Shown here: piece after piece, positions 1 to 9,394 of the stretch
Numbering within the stretch: the stretch's first letter is position 1
Layout: every line of letters begins with the position of its first letter
Assembly: GCF_016864375.1 (NCBI RefSeq)
Contig: NZ_CP069358.1
Span: 372,001-436,000 of the forward strand
Direction: 5' to 3'
Source of the DNA: Microvirga sp. VF16
GTDB taxonomy: Bacteria > Pseudomonadota > Alphaproteobacteria > Rhizobiales > Beijerinckiaceae
DNA: 64,000 nt
Program-made: the position numbers and the translations under genes
The notes under the pieces: model-generated
Told to the model about the DNA's origin: nothing
What the model saw: the letters and a program-made list of their open reading frames with translations, nothing else
The model's database searches: none

Positions 1-267
1 GAGGGGCCGCGGAGTTGTCTCAGGCGGAGGCGCTGTGGTCTCGCACCGAATTTGCGCTGAGTATGCAGACCGTAGCAACTCCTTGATGGCCTTCATCCGT
101 AAAATCTTCGCGTCAAGCTGTTGTGCAAGGATGAGATTGATGTTGAGTGCGCGAAGATTATGGGCGGCTCTCTCTACCTCCTCGACCTTCATGCCCCAAT
201 ATAATTGATCGTTGGCGTCCGCCAACACATCCAGAGTGGAGACGACAGTTTCGCCATTAATGGACAT
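1..267 (-). CDS. Hypothetical protein, 3' part beyond the window edge
   Basis: An open frame on the minus strand starts at ATG 267 (MSINGETVVSTLDVLADAND) behind a GGAGG ribosome-binding site. It runs off the left edge without a stop, so only 89 codons are visible. The product is mostly helical, with charged and leucine-rich segments (MKVEEVERAAHNLRALNINL) and a proline-rich end. I recognise no domain. It is read in the same direction as the Crp/Fnr gene just upstream, about 110 bp away, and could be cotranscribed with it. Frame and start look reliable; function is unknown. Confidence 0.6.
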   Translation of the reverse strand, partial: MSINGETVVSTLDVLADANDQLYWGMKVEEVERAAHNLRALNINLILAQQLDAKILRMKAIKELLRSAYSAQIRCETTAPPPETTPRPL

Positions 268-376
268 TGAGGTGCCTCCAGGGGAATGTTCCACGGTACT
301 AGCTATGGTCCTGCACAAGCCGAAGCTGTTGATCCGAGCACAGGACACATGGCGCATTTCCTTGTTCAGAAATTTT

Positions 377-1174
377 TCACCCGACAAGGCGAGAGTGGTA
401 CTCGTCGCCAGTGTGATCTTCCCGTCCAACCAAATCGGATAGCCTTCCGACATCTCTGACTATAAGCGTGCTGCCACGCTTCTCGATGATCCCTGCGCGA
501 GCGAGTTTGTTAAGTTCACGCGTGACGGCCTCCCGACCGGTGCTTATTCGGCTTGCAATCGCAGCATGTGTGGGAGCTGGAAAGATTACAGCTCTATCTT
601 GGCCCGGGGCATGTGTGTCCGCTAGACGAAGTACTTCGGCCCGGACGCGGCTTGGTACCGAGAGAGTGCTGAGCTCGATCACACGCTCCGACAGGCTGCG
701 CACATGCAAAGACAGCTTACGAAGTACCGCGACACGAAATGGTTTTTGCTCGTCCATCAGGTCCCAAAATATGGCGGATGACATGACTGCAACAACCGTA
801 TCGGTGAGGGCTACGGTATGAGTTGGTCGCGGATGGTCATCGATAGCGGAAAGCTCACCGAACATATCGCCCGTCGATAGGTCGCGAAATGAGATTTCGC
901 GACCGGAGAATGAAAAGAAGTTTATCCCTACCGAGCCGCGAGCGATAAAGTACACTTCGCGATCGTTATCCCCGCATCGCAGAATAGGGCGTGAAGCTTT
1001 GTAGAATCGCCATTGACACCGCTGCGCGAGCAAGTTCACTACTTCGAGAGGCACGTCTTGAAACGCCTTAATGAAGCATAGGTTCTTATCCGCTTGCCCG
1101 ATTTTTATCGCTCCTATTGCGCTGGAACGTTGTTCTGAATTGACAAGAGCCGATGATGTATTCGGGATTGCCAT
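377..1174 (-). CDS. Crp/Fnr-family transcriptional regulator
   Basis: The 265-residue product has a cyclic-nucleotide-binding-type beta-barrel at about residues 30-150 (YFIARGSVGINFFSFSGREI, GDMFGELSAID) and a C-terminal winged helix with the Crp motif ISTGREAVTRELNKLARAGI, so it should be a cytoplasmic DNA-binding activator or repressor. The barrel has the GxxFGE pattern, but the Arg-Ser/Thr pair that contacts cAMP is not obvious, so the ligand is unknown. No Fnr-type cysteine cluster is visible. I chose ATG 1174, behind AAGAGAG; a TTG two codons upstream is also possible. Its targets cannot be read from the context. Confidence 0.88.
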   Translation of the reverse strand: MAIPNTSSALVNSEQRSSAIGAIKIGQADKNLCFIKAFQDVPLEVVNLLAQRCQWRFYKASRPILRCGDNDREVYFIARGSVGINFFSFSGREISFRDLSTGDMFGELSAIDDHPRPTHTVALTDTVVAVMSSAIFWDLMDEQKPFRVAVLRKLSLHVRSLSERVIELSTLSVPSRVRAEVLRLADTHAPGQDRAVIFPAPTHAAIASRISTGREAVTRELNKLARAGIIEKRGSTLIVRDVGRLSDLVGREDHTGDEYHSRLVG

Positions 1175-1217
1175 GTTCAATCTCTCTTGATGTCCTACAT
1201 AAGCGATTTTTCAAAAG

Positions 1218-1640
1218 CTACTGCCTCTCAAACAGGGAACCTTGAAAGGGGGCGTCGGAGGCCATTGTTAGTGCTCGTCTTTGAGCCATACGGTAGGCTT
1301 GGACTGGGCTAGCGATGTTGCGTGAGCGACGTGCCGTTGATCGCGCAGAAGCAGTGCCGGCGCGGCCAGAAAATTTGTTGCAGATGAGGAGTAGTTCTCC
1401 GACGCTTAGACCTATCCTGAACCGGAAGTGGCTATCTTCGGACGTGCTCTTCTCGACCGCTTCTAATTCGTCCTGAATTTTGATCGCACATGGCGAAGTC
1501 GAAAAAACTCTCGTGGCATGGAATGCCGGGTTGGCGAGTTTGAGCTGGACGTTTGCGGGCCAAGGCAGGCCCTCGGTTTCGCCGGTTAAGCCATCGTATC
1601 GCCGGTTCACGATGTAGCCCATCAAATCAGCGAGTTTCAT
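1218..1640 (-). CDS. Hypothetical protein, 140 aa
   Basis: The start ATG 1640 (MKLADLMGYIVNRRYDGLTG) is preceded by CGAGGAG at good spacing. The open frame extends far upstream, but that extension has no comparable start signal and an unlikely composition. The N-terminal 90 residues look like a folded domain (GLPWPANVQLKLANPAFHAT, FRFRIGLSVGELLLICNKFS). The C-terminal third is basic and Arg/Ser-rich, which suggests a disordered tail or a late frameshift. No family was recognised. It ends 44 bp before the Crp/Fnr start on the same strand and may be upstream in the same transcript. Confidence 0.5.
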   Translation of the reverse strand: MKLADLMGYIVNRRYDGLTGETEGLPWPANVQLKLANPAFHATRVFSTSPCAIKIQDELEAVEKSTSEDSHFRFRIGLSVGELLLICNKFSGRAGTASARSTARRSRNIASPVQAYRMAQRRALTMASDAPFQGSLFERQ

Positions 1641-1946
1641 GTTGCAATCTCCTCGCAGTCCGACCGCTTGGGAGTAGAAGCCGACGCCATCGAGACTGCA
1701 GGCAGACGGTCGCGACGGGTGAGTGAAATGGCTGTGAAATTGGTCTGACGTGAGCTTAGCCGTGGCTGAAAGATGGCTTTCGTCGATCAGAAGCTTGGCG
1801 GATGGAGATCGCGCAGTTTGGTATCCGGGGGGCCATTTGTTCGCATGCCGGCCCGGGCTGCACAGGCCGGCGCTGCCGCTCCGACCGAGGCGAAAAGGAC
1901 CGGCCACAAGCGGCTCAGCGGTCGTCCTCAAGGAGGAATCGATGGA
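1641..1946. other. Gene-free stretch
   Basis: About 300 bp separate two minus-strand genes. Several overlapping frames stay open here because of high GC, but none has a convincing start site or protein-like composition. I see no clear repeat, terminator or RNA gene. Confidence 0.4.
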
Positions 1947-2141
1947 TCAGTCGTCCTGCGATAGGTCGCTTGGGCCCACGCGATCCACGAGATCGATCAT
2001 AGCGCTCAGAATGGTCCGCTCCTTGGCATCAAGCCGCGGTGAGGCCACGAGACGGACCATCCGTGGGCGCAGGTCGGGCCAGCGCTGATAGAAATCGAAG
2101 AGATCCTTGATCGTCGGAATGCATGCTCGGTCGTCGGTCAT
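1947..2141 (-). CDS. Small hypothetical protein, 64 aa
   Basis: A short frame starts at ATG 2141 (or GTG 2144) with GGGAGAC upstream. The product (MTDDRACIPTIKDLFDFYQR...) is charged and helical with no cysteines and no signal peptide. It is divergent from the SARP-like regulator at 2275 with a 130-bp shared upstream region, a common layout for regulator-controlled genes. Family unknown. Codon use and the ribosome-binding site make it more likely real than not. Confidence 0.5.
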   Translation of the reverse strand: MTDDRACIPTIKDLFDFYQRWPDLRPRMVRLVASPRLDAKERTILSAMIDLVDRVGPSDLSQDD

Positions 2142-2274
2142 CACGGTCTCCCGTCCTGTGCCGTATCCGAGCCTAAGGGGACACAGCCCTGCGGCAGGCG
2201 TGAAAACGGTGTGAATCGCTTCCCCGGCAACCCGTTTGCGGGTAAGATACTGACAGGATGTCTAGGAGAGCGCG

Positions 2275-3912
2275 GTGGAACCTAGGCTCGACATCTCGCT
2301 CTTCGGGACATGTGCCGTCCGGCTAGCGTGTGACGGGCGGGCCGCTATCGAGGTCCGGGGCGCAAAGCACCGAGCGCTTTTCGCGCTCCTGGCTACGGCA
2401 CCGCTGGGTCGTCGCTCGCGCGGCTATCTGCAGAAGACGCTCTGGGGCGAGGGCGATTACGACAGCGGCCACCAGAACCTGCGCCGGGCGCTCGCCGATC
2501 TCAGAAAGGCGTTGGGTCCGGCCTTCGACACGATCCTGCACGCCACCGCGACCGACCTGCAACTCTCTCTCGACCATACGCGCTTTGCCCCCGGCGAGGG
2601 ATCGTTCCTGCATGACCTCGATGTGCGCGAGCCCGCCTTCCTCACCTGGCGCGACGAGATAAGCTCGCGCCCCGACTTTCTCGCCGCCTTCGGGCGCGCG
2701 AGCCGGAGCGGAACGGTGCGGCTGCGGCCGCGCATCAGCGCACTGCCATTGACGGCTCTCGATGGCGACCCTGAGCTTCGTGTCCTCGGTGACTGGATGG
2801 CCGAGGAGATCTGCCGCGGCCTCTCGCGCTCCACGCTTATTACCGTGATTTCCCATCTCTCCGGTCGGGCGATGGCTGGCCGCATGATCGACATTGCCGG
2901 CGTGCGTGACATCCTTGGTGTTGACTACCTCGTCACCGGCACCGTCCGTCGACGAGGAGCCGAGATCGTCTGCGACCTCGACTTCGTGGATGTTGCGAGC
3001 GGCATGATCCTGTGGTCCCGCAATCTTGTCTGCGATGCCGCCGCGGCCACAAGGACGCTCCCCGACCGTTTGGCGGAAGTGATCCGGGCTGTGGGCCGGT
3101 CCGTCGCGGAAACCACACTCAGGAATCTCCGCGGCATATCGCTGCCCGAGATCGCGGACCACGAGCTCCTTATCGCGGGCGTCGCCTCCATGCACCGCCC
3201 AGCCCTAAGGGACTTCCTCACCGCGCGCCATTACCTCTCAGAGGCTGCCGCGCGCGCGCCCAATTCGTCCGACGTCCATGCTTGGCTCGGCAAGTGGCAT
3301 GTGCTCAACGTGTTCAAGGGCTATTCGACCGACCGGGCGGGCGATACGCAGCGGGCGCTCGGCTGCACGGCTCAGGCGCTCGACCTCGACCCCGATTCGA
3401 GTTTTGCCCTCGTCATCGACGGCTTCGCGCACAGCAACATCCTGCGCGACTTGGGCGAGGCCGGCCGCCGCTATGCCGCGGCACTCGACCGCAACCCGAA
3501 CGAGAGCCTTGGATGGCTTCTCCGCGGCGCACTCCTTGCCTTCCAGGATCAGGGCACAGCGGCCGTCCACGCGACCGACACCGCGCGGCGCCTCTCTCCT
3601 ATCGATCCCTTTGGCTATTATTACGACAGCCTCGCCAGCACTGCGCACATCTCCGCTGGCAATTTCCACGAGGCTCTCGTTTATGCCGAGAGGAGCTTGG
3701 CCGTGAACGACCGCCACATCTCGACGTTCCGGTCCAAGATCACAGCACAGTATAGCCTCGGCGACGGCGAAGGCGCGCGGGGGACGGCGGCCGAGCTGCG
3801 GCGGCGTTTCCCGGACTTTCGGATCGACGACTACCGCCGGACCCATCCGTCGGCGGAGCATAAGGTCGGCCGGCTCGTGATCGAGGCGCTGACCGCCGCA
3901 GGCATTTCGTGA
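2275..3912 (+). CDS. SARP-like transcriptional regulator with TPR domain
   Basis: The 545-residue product starts at GTG 2275 behind AGGAGA. Residues 1-110 form an OmpR/SARP-type winged-helix DNA-binding region (LRRALADLRKAL is the characteristic recognition segment). Residues about 150-270 resemble the TolB-N/adenylate-cyclase-associated sensor module seen in similar proteins (ISALPLTALD, LGVDYLVTGTVRRRGAEIVC, SGMILWSRNL). Residues 310-540 are TPR-like helical repeats (ALGCTAQALDLDPDSSFALV). Such proteins are cytoplasmic activators. It is followed 15 bp later by the PAP2-like gene, then the protease, so it probably controls its own operon. The trigger and DNA site are unknown. Confidence 0.82.
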   Translation: MEPRLDISLFGTCAVRLACDGRAAIEVRGAKHRALFALLATAPLGRRSRGYLQKTLWGEGDYDSGHQNLRRALADLRKALGPAFDTILHATATDLQLSLDHTRFAPGEGSFLHDLDVREPAFLTWRDEISSRPDFLAAFGRASRSGTVRLRPRISALPLTALDGDPELRVLGDWMAEEICRGLSRSTLITVISHLSGRAMAGRMIDIAGVRDILGVDYLVTGTVRRRGAEIVCDLDFVDVASGMILWSRNLVCDAAAATRTLPDRLAEVIRAVGRSVAETTLRNLRGISLPEIADHELLIAGVASMHRPALRDFLTARHYLSEAAARAPNSSDVHAWLGKWHVLNVFKGYSTDRAGDTQRALGCTAQALDLDPDSSFALVIDGFAHSNILRDLGEAGRRYAAALDRNPNESLGWLLRGALLAFQDQGTAAVHATDTARRLSPIDPFGYYYDSLASTAHISAGNFHEALVYAERSLAVNDRHISTFRSKITAQYSLGDGEGARGTAAELRRRFPDFRIDDYRRTHPSAEHKVGRLVIEALTAAGIS

Positions 3913-3927
3913 CAAAGGGAGTCTGAG

Positions 3928-5130
3928 ATGAGCCAGGCAGGCGGACTGGGCGGTTTGGGCGGGCTCGGAGGTCTGGGTGGGCTCGGCGGCCTTGGTGGCC
4001 TCGGAGCGTTCACAGGCCTTGGCGCGTTCCTTGGCGCAGGTGATCCCGGAGGCTATGACGTCCTGACCACGGCAGGCCTCGGTACTACGGCCGAGGCGCT
4101 CCGCCATCTTAGTGGCACGGACGAGCTGCCCCCCAAACCGCGCGAGCTTGTCCCCCGCAGCGAGGACAGCATCCGCCGCCTCGCCGTCTGGGTGCGCGGC
4201 TCGCTCTACGTGAGCGAGTTCTTCTCCGGCCTCGTCTGGTCCCCCGGCAAGGCCGAGAAGGATGGGCGCGACACTGCCTCTCTAATTGATAAGACGGAGG
4301 CTGATAATATGGCCTGGGTGACGCTCCACCGCCCTTCGGCTGAGCTCCTCCAAAAGCAGTGCAGCAAGGTTCTCGACTACGCCGCCCTGCGCGAGGAGCG
4401 GCAGGCGGAAATCCTCTCGCAGCTCGGCTTTCCTACTCCGTATTTCGCGATGATCCTAGGGTTGAACACCGCTGAGCATGCACACACGTTCGAGCTCATC
4501 ACGGCCACGCAGGTCGTGGCCGCCCATACGGTAATGGTCCCCAAGTTCTTGCTCGCCGTCCGCCGCCCCGATCAGGTCGATGGTCGCATCCAGCCGATGA
4601 TCCCTACGCCCGGTCACTACTCTTACCCGTCCGCTCATGCGACCGAGGCTTATGCGGTGCTCACCGTGCTCGAAGCGCTGATAGCCGAATGGGGCACGCT
4701 GGCCGACTGCAAGGAGCGGGTCTACATGCTCCGTGGCCTCGCCGAGCGGATTGCGGTGAATCGCACGATTGCAGGCGTGCATTACCCGATCGACAGCTGG
4801 GCAGGCGCGGCGCTCGGTCAAGCGGTCGGCCGCGCCGTGCTCGACCGCTGCAACTATAATGCGGATAAGCGTGCCGCCACGTTCGCTAAAGCGGGCGTCA
4901 ACTCAGAGGCAAAAGCGCATCCCGTCACGTTCGTTGCCGAAGACGTCCGCTCAGACGTCGACTTTTGCGATCACGACCTGCGCGACGAAGATTGCTCTAC
5001 GGCCGCGGGCCTCACCTATCACCGCGACAAGGCGCACTCCGCCGGGAAGACGGACGTCTTCTCCTGGCTTTGGGAACGCGCCGCAGCCGAGCGGCAGGCC
5101 AAGGCCGCGGCTGAGCGGCAGGGGGGTTGA
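3928..5130 (+). CDS. PAP2/vanadium-haloperoxidase-fold protein with GLGG-repeat N-terminus
   Basis: Start ATG 3928 follows GGGAG. Residues about 5-30 are a run of GLGG repeats, then an Ala/Gly linker. The C-terminal half carries the three signature blocks of the PAP2/vanadium haloperoxidase superfamily: KFLLAVRRP, a PSAH block with His near residue 237, and an Arg block ending in GVHYPID with His near 285. Members are acid phosphatases, lipid phosphatases or haloperoxidases. No membrane helices are seen, which favours the soluble haloperoxidase-like group. The gene is flanked by a SARP regulator (15 bp upstream) and a subtilase (1 bp downstream). The function of the GLGG run is unknown. Confidence 0.85.
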   Translation: MSQAGGLGGLGGLGGLGGLGGLGGLGAFTGLGAFLGAGDPGGYDVLTTAGLGTTAEALRHLSGTDELPPKPRELVPRSEDSIRRLAVWVRGSLYVSEFFSGLVWSPGKAEKDGRDTASLIDKTEADNMAWVTLHRPSAELLQKQCSKVLDYAALREERQAEILSQLGFPTPYFAMILGLNTAEHAHTFELITATQVVAAHTVMVPKFLLAVRRPDQVDGRIQPMIPTPGHYSYPSAHATEAYAVLTVLEALIAEWGTLADCKERVYMLRGLAERIAVNRTIAGVHYPIDSWAGAALGQAVGRAVLDRCNYNADKRAATFAKAGVNSEAKAHPVTFVAEDVRSDVDFCDHDLRDEDCSTAAGLTYHRDKAHSAGKTDVFSWLWERAAAERQAKAAAERQGG

Positions 5131-5131
5131 G

Positions 5132-7219
5132 GTGGTCCCCGGGCGCCAGGAGGAGGAGGGCTTCGACCGCTTTGCTCGTCCCTACGAGCGCTGGGTCTAT
5201 TCCAAGGAGTTGGGCCTCCCCTTCGCCTTCCGGGCAATCCGACAACAGGAGGTGTGGCAGGAAGGGCGGCACGTGGCAGGGCTCCTCGAGGGCACGGCCC
5301 ATCGGGATGCCAAGAACGATGAAGTGCGCCTGCCGCCACTCTGGCCTCCCGACAAGCACTACGCGTTCACCCCTTTCGCGTTCACTGATGACGGGAACCG
5401 CGAGGAGACGCTTGACCAGATGCTCGCCCGCCGCCTCGGCTCGCTTTTGGATCGTGGGATCGCCCCGCCTGTCCGACTCAATATGCCGATAGCCGCGGCC
5501 TCTTGGGTGACGAAGGAAAATTATGAGCCCGATGCTGCCTCCGAGACTTGGAAGAAGCCCGACAGCGTAAAAAAAGCACCCGCGATCCTCGGCGTAATCG
5601 AGGACGCGCTGCCCTTCGCACATCGCGCGTTCCTTGACCGCGACGGCTGTACGCGGATCAGCCATCTCTGGCTGCAGTCGGCCCGCGCTACCGCGAAGCG
5701 CGACCGGGTGCCCTTTGGCCGGGAGATCACGAACATTGAGATCGACACGCTCCGAGCCGACTACGGCCCTGACGAGCGGCGCCTCTATCGCGAGGCGGGT
5801 GCCATCGACCGCAGCCTTCCCGAGATAGGTCAGGTCCTCGAGCGGCACTCAACCCACGGCGCCCATATCCTCGGCCTTGCAGGGGGCAACGATCCGCAGT
5901 GGATCGCGGCCCCCCAGGTCCCTGATGAGGTGCAGATCGTGGCCGTGCAGTTGCCCAACACCGTGGCCTGGGACACGTCGGGCTTCGGCAAGGAGATGTT
6001 CATACTCTCCGCGCTCCACTACATCTTTGTCCGCGCGAGCGAGATCGCGCAGGCCTTCGAAGTCAGGGGCGAACTGCCCCTCGTGGTCAACCTCTCCTAC
6101 GGCTGGAGCGCCGGGCCACATGACGGGCATTCGGAGATGGAGTGCGCGATCGAGGAACTCCTCATTCGCCGTCGCAACGGAGAGTTCAACCGCGATCGCG
6201 AGCCGCAGAAAAAAAGCTTCATCGTCGTGCCCATGGGCAACAACTTCGCCGATAAGATGCACGCCGTCTTCTCAGACGCAGATATGCGCAAGGGGCCGGT
6301 GCGGATCGGGTGGCGCCTGCTGCCAGACGACCGAACGGCGAGTTATCTCGAGATCTGGTTTCCCAAGGAGTTCAACGCCGAGGGCTGGGAAGTCCGGTTG
6401 GTCCCACCGCCCGGCATCAAGCTCGATCAAGACCGAGTCGTTATCAAGCCCGACACGGCTCTTAAGCCTGTAGGCTACCCGCGCTGCTTCGCCGACCTCA
6501 AGATGGGTGGACGGAACGTGGGGCAACTCTCGGCCGATCACTACGGCCTCAAGCGTTGGAGGGTGATCCTCGCCATGATCCCCACCGCCGAAACCGGCAG
6601 CGATCGCCGACTGCCGCCAGGCCTCTGGAAAGTCGAGATCGACCCGATGGGGTGTCCGTCGCTCCCTGAGGGCCAAATGATCGATCTCTGGCTGCAGCGT
6701 GACGACGATCCGCGCCTCATGCACATGGGCGGTCGCCAGAGCCACCTCGAGGAGCTGCCTGACACTCGCCCCAAAGGCCAGCCTGGCGTTGTCCAGCGCT
6801 ATGGCACCCTCAGCGCGTTGGCGTCCACACCCTCTGTCACCCGCGTGGCTGGCGTCGTGGGGAGCACTGGGCACCCAACGAAATATTCGAGCGCCGGGGC
6901 GCTAGGGCGCGACGAGCACGTGCCTCGCGGTGAGCCGACACTGGCTGCGATCTCTGACCAAGGGGTCATGCTGCCCGGATTGCGATCCATCGGTTGCGTG
7001 TCAGGGTCGGGGGCTCGTCTCACCGGCACGTCCGCTGCTGCGGCGCTCGCCGCCCGCTGGATGGTGGTGAAGGCTGCGGAGGGATGCTACGACCTCATGT
7101 CTGGACTCGCGCCCCTTCCGGCACGCCCGCCAGCCATAGACGAGGAAAGCTGGACGGCCCGAATTGGTAAAAAGGGGATAGTACCAATCGGCCTCTGCGC
7201 CCCGTACTGGCTTGGTTGA
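5132..7219 (+). CDS. Subtilisin-like (S8) serine protease
   Basis: GTG 5132 follows a G6 tract that ends the previous gene, so translation is probably coupled. The 695-residue product has the S8 triad in family order: Asp158 in GVIEDALPFAH, His242 in THGAHILGLAGG, and Ser634 in LTGTSAAAALAAR. A candidate oxyanion Asn lies in PMGNN. The stretch between His and Ser is unusually long, with a beta-rich insert of more than 150 residues. No signal peptide is seen, so an intracellular role or non-classical export is possible. Its 3' end abuts an IS remnant exactly, so the last residues may be altered. The substrate may be its operon partners; this is inference. Confidence 0.85.
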   Translation: MVPGRQEEEGFDRFARPYERWVYSKELGLPFAFRAIRQQEVWQEGRHVAGLLEGTAHRDAKNDEVRLPPLWPPDKHYAFTPFAFTDDGNREETLDQMLARRLGSLLDRGIAPPVRLNMPIAAASWVTKENYEPDAASETWKKPDSVKKAPAILGVIEDALPFAHRAFLDRDGCTRISHLWLQSARATAKRDRVPFGREITNIEIDTLRADYGPDERRLYREAGAIDRSLPEIGQVLERHSTHGAHILGLAGGNDPQWIAAPQVPDEVQIVAVQLPNTVAWDTSGFGKEMFILSALHYIFVRASEIAQAFEVRGELPLVVNLSYGWSAGPHDGHSEMECAIEELLIRRRNGEFNRDREPQKKSFIVVPMGNNFADKMHAVFSDADMRKGPVRIGWRLLPDDRTASYLEIWFPKEFNAEGWEVRLVPPPGIKLDQDRVVIKPDTALKPVGYPRCFADLKMGGRNVGQLSADHYGLKRWRVILAMIPTAETGSDRRLPPGLWKVEIDPMGCPSLPEGQMIDLWLQRDDDPRLMHMGGRQSHLEELPDTRPKGQPGVVQRYGTLSALASTPSVTRVAGVVGSTGHPTKYSSAGALGRDEHVPRGEPTLAAISDQGVMLPGLRSIGCVSGSGARLTGTSAAAALAARWMVVKAAEGCYDLMSGLAPLPARPPAIDEESWTARIGKKGIVPIGLCAPYWLG

Positions 7220-7928
7220 GCAAAATGGCCTGAGCTGGAATTTGGCCGTTCCAGGTGGGGAAGCGTACGGCCTCTGTGAGGCGGTTGAGCAGAGCCCGCG
7301 GGATTTTCACGTCATCCTGGTCGTGCCGGGACATTTCAAAACTGGCGCTCCACAGTTTGGCTCGAACGATCGCCAGCGCATCGCTGAAGGTCAGGTGAGA
7401 TTTCGCATACCAGGCGGCCTGCCGTGGTTTCCAGCCGTCGTTGAGAACCTCTCCCGCCCACACGGTCACTAACGAGAACAGGCCGAGCAATGCTGGCGTG
7501 GTGCGGGCGATCGCCTGGTCCGACCACTGGCGTTGCGTTTCCACTCCGAGATGGCGGCGCACCTCCGCAAACGTCACCTCGACCGACCAGCGCCGCACAG
7601 ACCAAGTGAGCACCTCCACCGGATCCGCCGTCAGATCCGTGCACAGGAGAGCCTACGGCTCGAACTCACCCGCGAGGTCTCGCACCAGCACCCAGCGGAT
7701 CGGCACGCACTTGCCCGGGTGGTACCACAGCGCCGTGCCGGACACGACCGCAAGGTGCCGATCCTGTCCTCCGTACCAGCTTGTGACAGTGATCCGCCGC
7801 CAGCGCGTGGTCGGATCGCTCAGCCGCTGCGCCAGAGTAGGCTGGCGGGCGTTGTCATGTCTGGATGGCGCCCGTTTGGCAATGTGATTGTTGATGATGT
7901 TTGGGCCTCGCGGGGCGGGTGCAGTCAT
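7220..7928 (-). pseudogene. Remnant of an IS4/IS701-like DDE transposase
   Basis: Read on the minus strand, the frame gives RRWSVEVTFAEVRRHLGVET and LLGLFSLVTVWAGEVLNDGW, the C-terminal catalytic region typical of IS701/IS4-type transposases, preceded by LAVVSGTALWYHPGKC. A TAG at about 7653-7655 interrupts the same frame (EFEP-stop-ALLCTD), where a Gln codon is expected. The N-terminal half is absent. The remnant starts directly at the end of the protease gene, and its frame continues antisense into that gene. It is non-functional. Confidence 0.75.
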
Positions 7929-8397
7929 GTCTCCGGCCTTTGAATGCGGTTCTTCATGACCACAGGCCCTGATGTTTTACGCTGGAAGCTGGTCCCTCTC
8001 ACATTATCGCGCTTGACTGACGCAAGACAACGCCACGGGTTCTCCAATTCCGGCGGTCCATGTCCGCTCATCGGACCTTACACATAAAGGCTTGAACAAT
8101 CGTGCGTCTCTATTCGGCCGATGGGAGTCAAGCGCAATCAGATGGTCCAGTTCCAGAGCGTGAACAGTCCTGCGGGTTCTTGCTTCTCTTCGGATTCGGC
8201 ACAACGGCCCTTCCATCATGGGGTCGGAAGAATGAAGCGGAACTATCTGAGAAGCGTCCTTCTGCACCCAGAGGTGCGAGGAACATGCTCGATTTCGAAC
8301 TCACTTCATTCGTCGTCCCGCAGGGGACAGCCTCCCGCTCGGGTGCGGAAGCTCGTGGTTCTCCTTAATCTGAATGCTCGTGATCAGCCGGGCTTCC
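7929..8397. other. Gene-free stretch between IS remnants
   Basis: About 470 bp lie between two decayed transposases. Open frames on both strands lack start signals and protein-like composition. I see no RNA gene or clear repeat. It is probably scar sequence from past insertions and deletions. Confidence 0.4.
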
Positions 8398-9282
8398 TCA
8401 GGCCATCTGAACCTCCCTCGTCCAACGGAACTCAGTGCCGTCGCACCACATGCGATGCATGTTCACCGCCAGACGCCTCGCCAGGGCAATCACGGCCTTT
8501 CCGCTGCCGCGCCGCTGGGCCACCTTCATGGCCCAGGCCTTCAGCCCGACAGCTTTCGAGTTCCGGAACCGGGCCGGAATGTCAATCGTCGCCACAAAAG
8601 CCAGCGACACAACCGGACCCACCCCAGGAATGGTCATCAGGCGCCGGCATACCTCATCCCCGCGGGCGAGGTCCAGAAGCTTACGGTGCAGAGCGGCGAA
8701 GTGCTCGCGTAGCCTGCACCGGGCATCCAGCAGCCGTTCGACAATCTCGGCCAGGTCCGGCAGGCCTGCAACAAGCTCGCGGATGCGCTGCTCGAACTTG
8801 ACCGCTCCCACTATGCCAATCTTGAGACCGAAGTTCAGCAACAGGCCACGGATGTCATTCTCAATTGCGATGGCTTTCTCCTGCAGGAGCTTGCGGGCGG
8901 TCAGCAGCACCCGCCGCTTTTGGCTGGTGAGCGTCTTCACGTGCACCGGACGAAAGAGATTGACCCGCATCATCTGGGCGATGCCGCGGGCATCATTGCG
9001 GTCGCTCTTGTTGATCTGCGCTTTCAGGAAGGCCTTGGCGTGGCGCGTCTCAATGCACACAACCGGCAGGCCCGCGTCTGCCAGCCCGTCGAAGAGCCAC
9101 TGCGAGAGCTGGCACGCCTCGAGCCCGACCCGCTCCAGGTGCCAGGCTGGATCCTGTAGGATCCGCAGAAGATCCTCCGGATGGGTGGCGACCTTGACCT
9201 CACGGCAGATCTTTCCCGTCTCGTCCAGGATACACACGGAGGTTTCTTTGACCGCGATGTCTAATCCCGCATCGTGCTTCAT
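8398..9282 (-). pseudogene. IS110-family transposase with internal deletion
   Basis: The 294-residue frame starts at MKHDAGLDIAVKETSVCIL and has the DEDD-type N-terminal domain (GLDIA, VGLEACQL, NKSDRNDARG) and the helix-hairpin segment (LMTIPGVGPVVSLAFVATID). After RNSKAVG it jumps straight to LKAWAMKVAQRRG and ends in the usual MHRMWCDGTEFRW. By comparison with the IS110 copy at 13906, about 50 residues are missing, including the conserved GEIDxxGRISKxGD block that carries the serine-containing catalytic motif. The deletion is in frame, so a protein could be made, but it should not support transposition. Confidence 0.85.
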
Positions 9283-9394
9283 GGTGCGTTTCTCCTACTG
9301 AGGCTCGAGGCCGTGACCTCGTTGTACCATCAGCCTGGAGCGCTGCACCTCATGGCGACGTGGCAAGGGCGGCGCCAGGCCGAATACCTCATCT

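Noticed and set aside
212..442. Plus-strand open frame of 76 codons
   Set aside because: It is antisense to the partial minus-strand gene at 1-267 and to the Crp/Fnr gene, with no ribosome-binding site.
3928..4020. GLGG repeat as a possible CRISPR or intergenic microsatellite
   Set aside because: The repeat is in frame, at the start of a real gene with a ribosome-binding site, and has no spacer structure.
2323..4107. Long minus-strand frames opposite the SARP and PAP2 genes
   Set aside because: Shadow frames caused by high GC; composition is not protein-like and the plus-strand genes have clear domains.
8102..8801. Overlapping plus-strand frames up to 226 codons
   Set aside because: They lie in scar sequence or antisense to the IS110 remnant and lack start signals.
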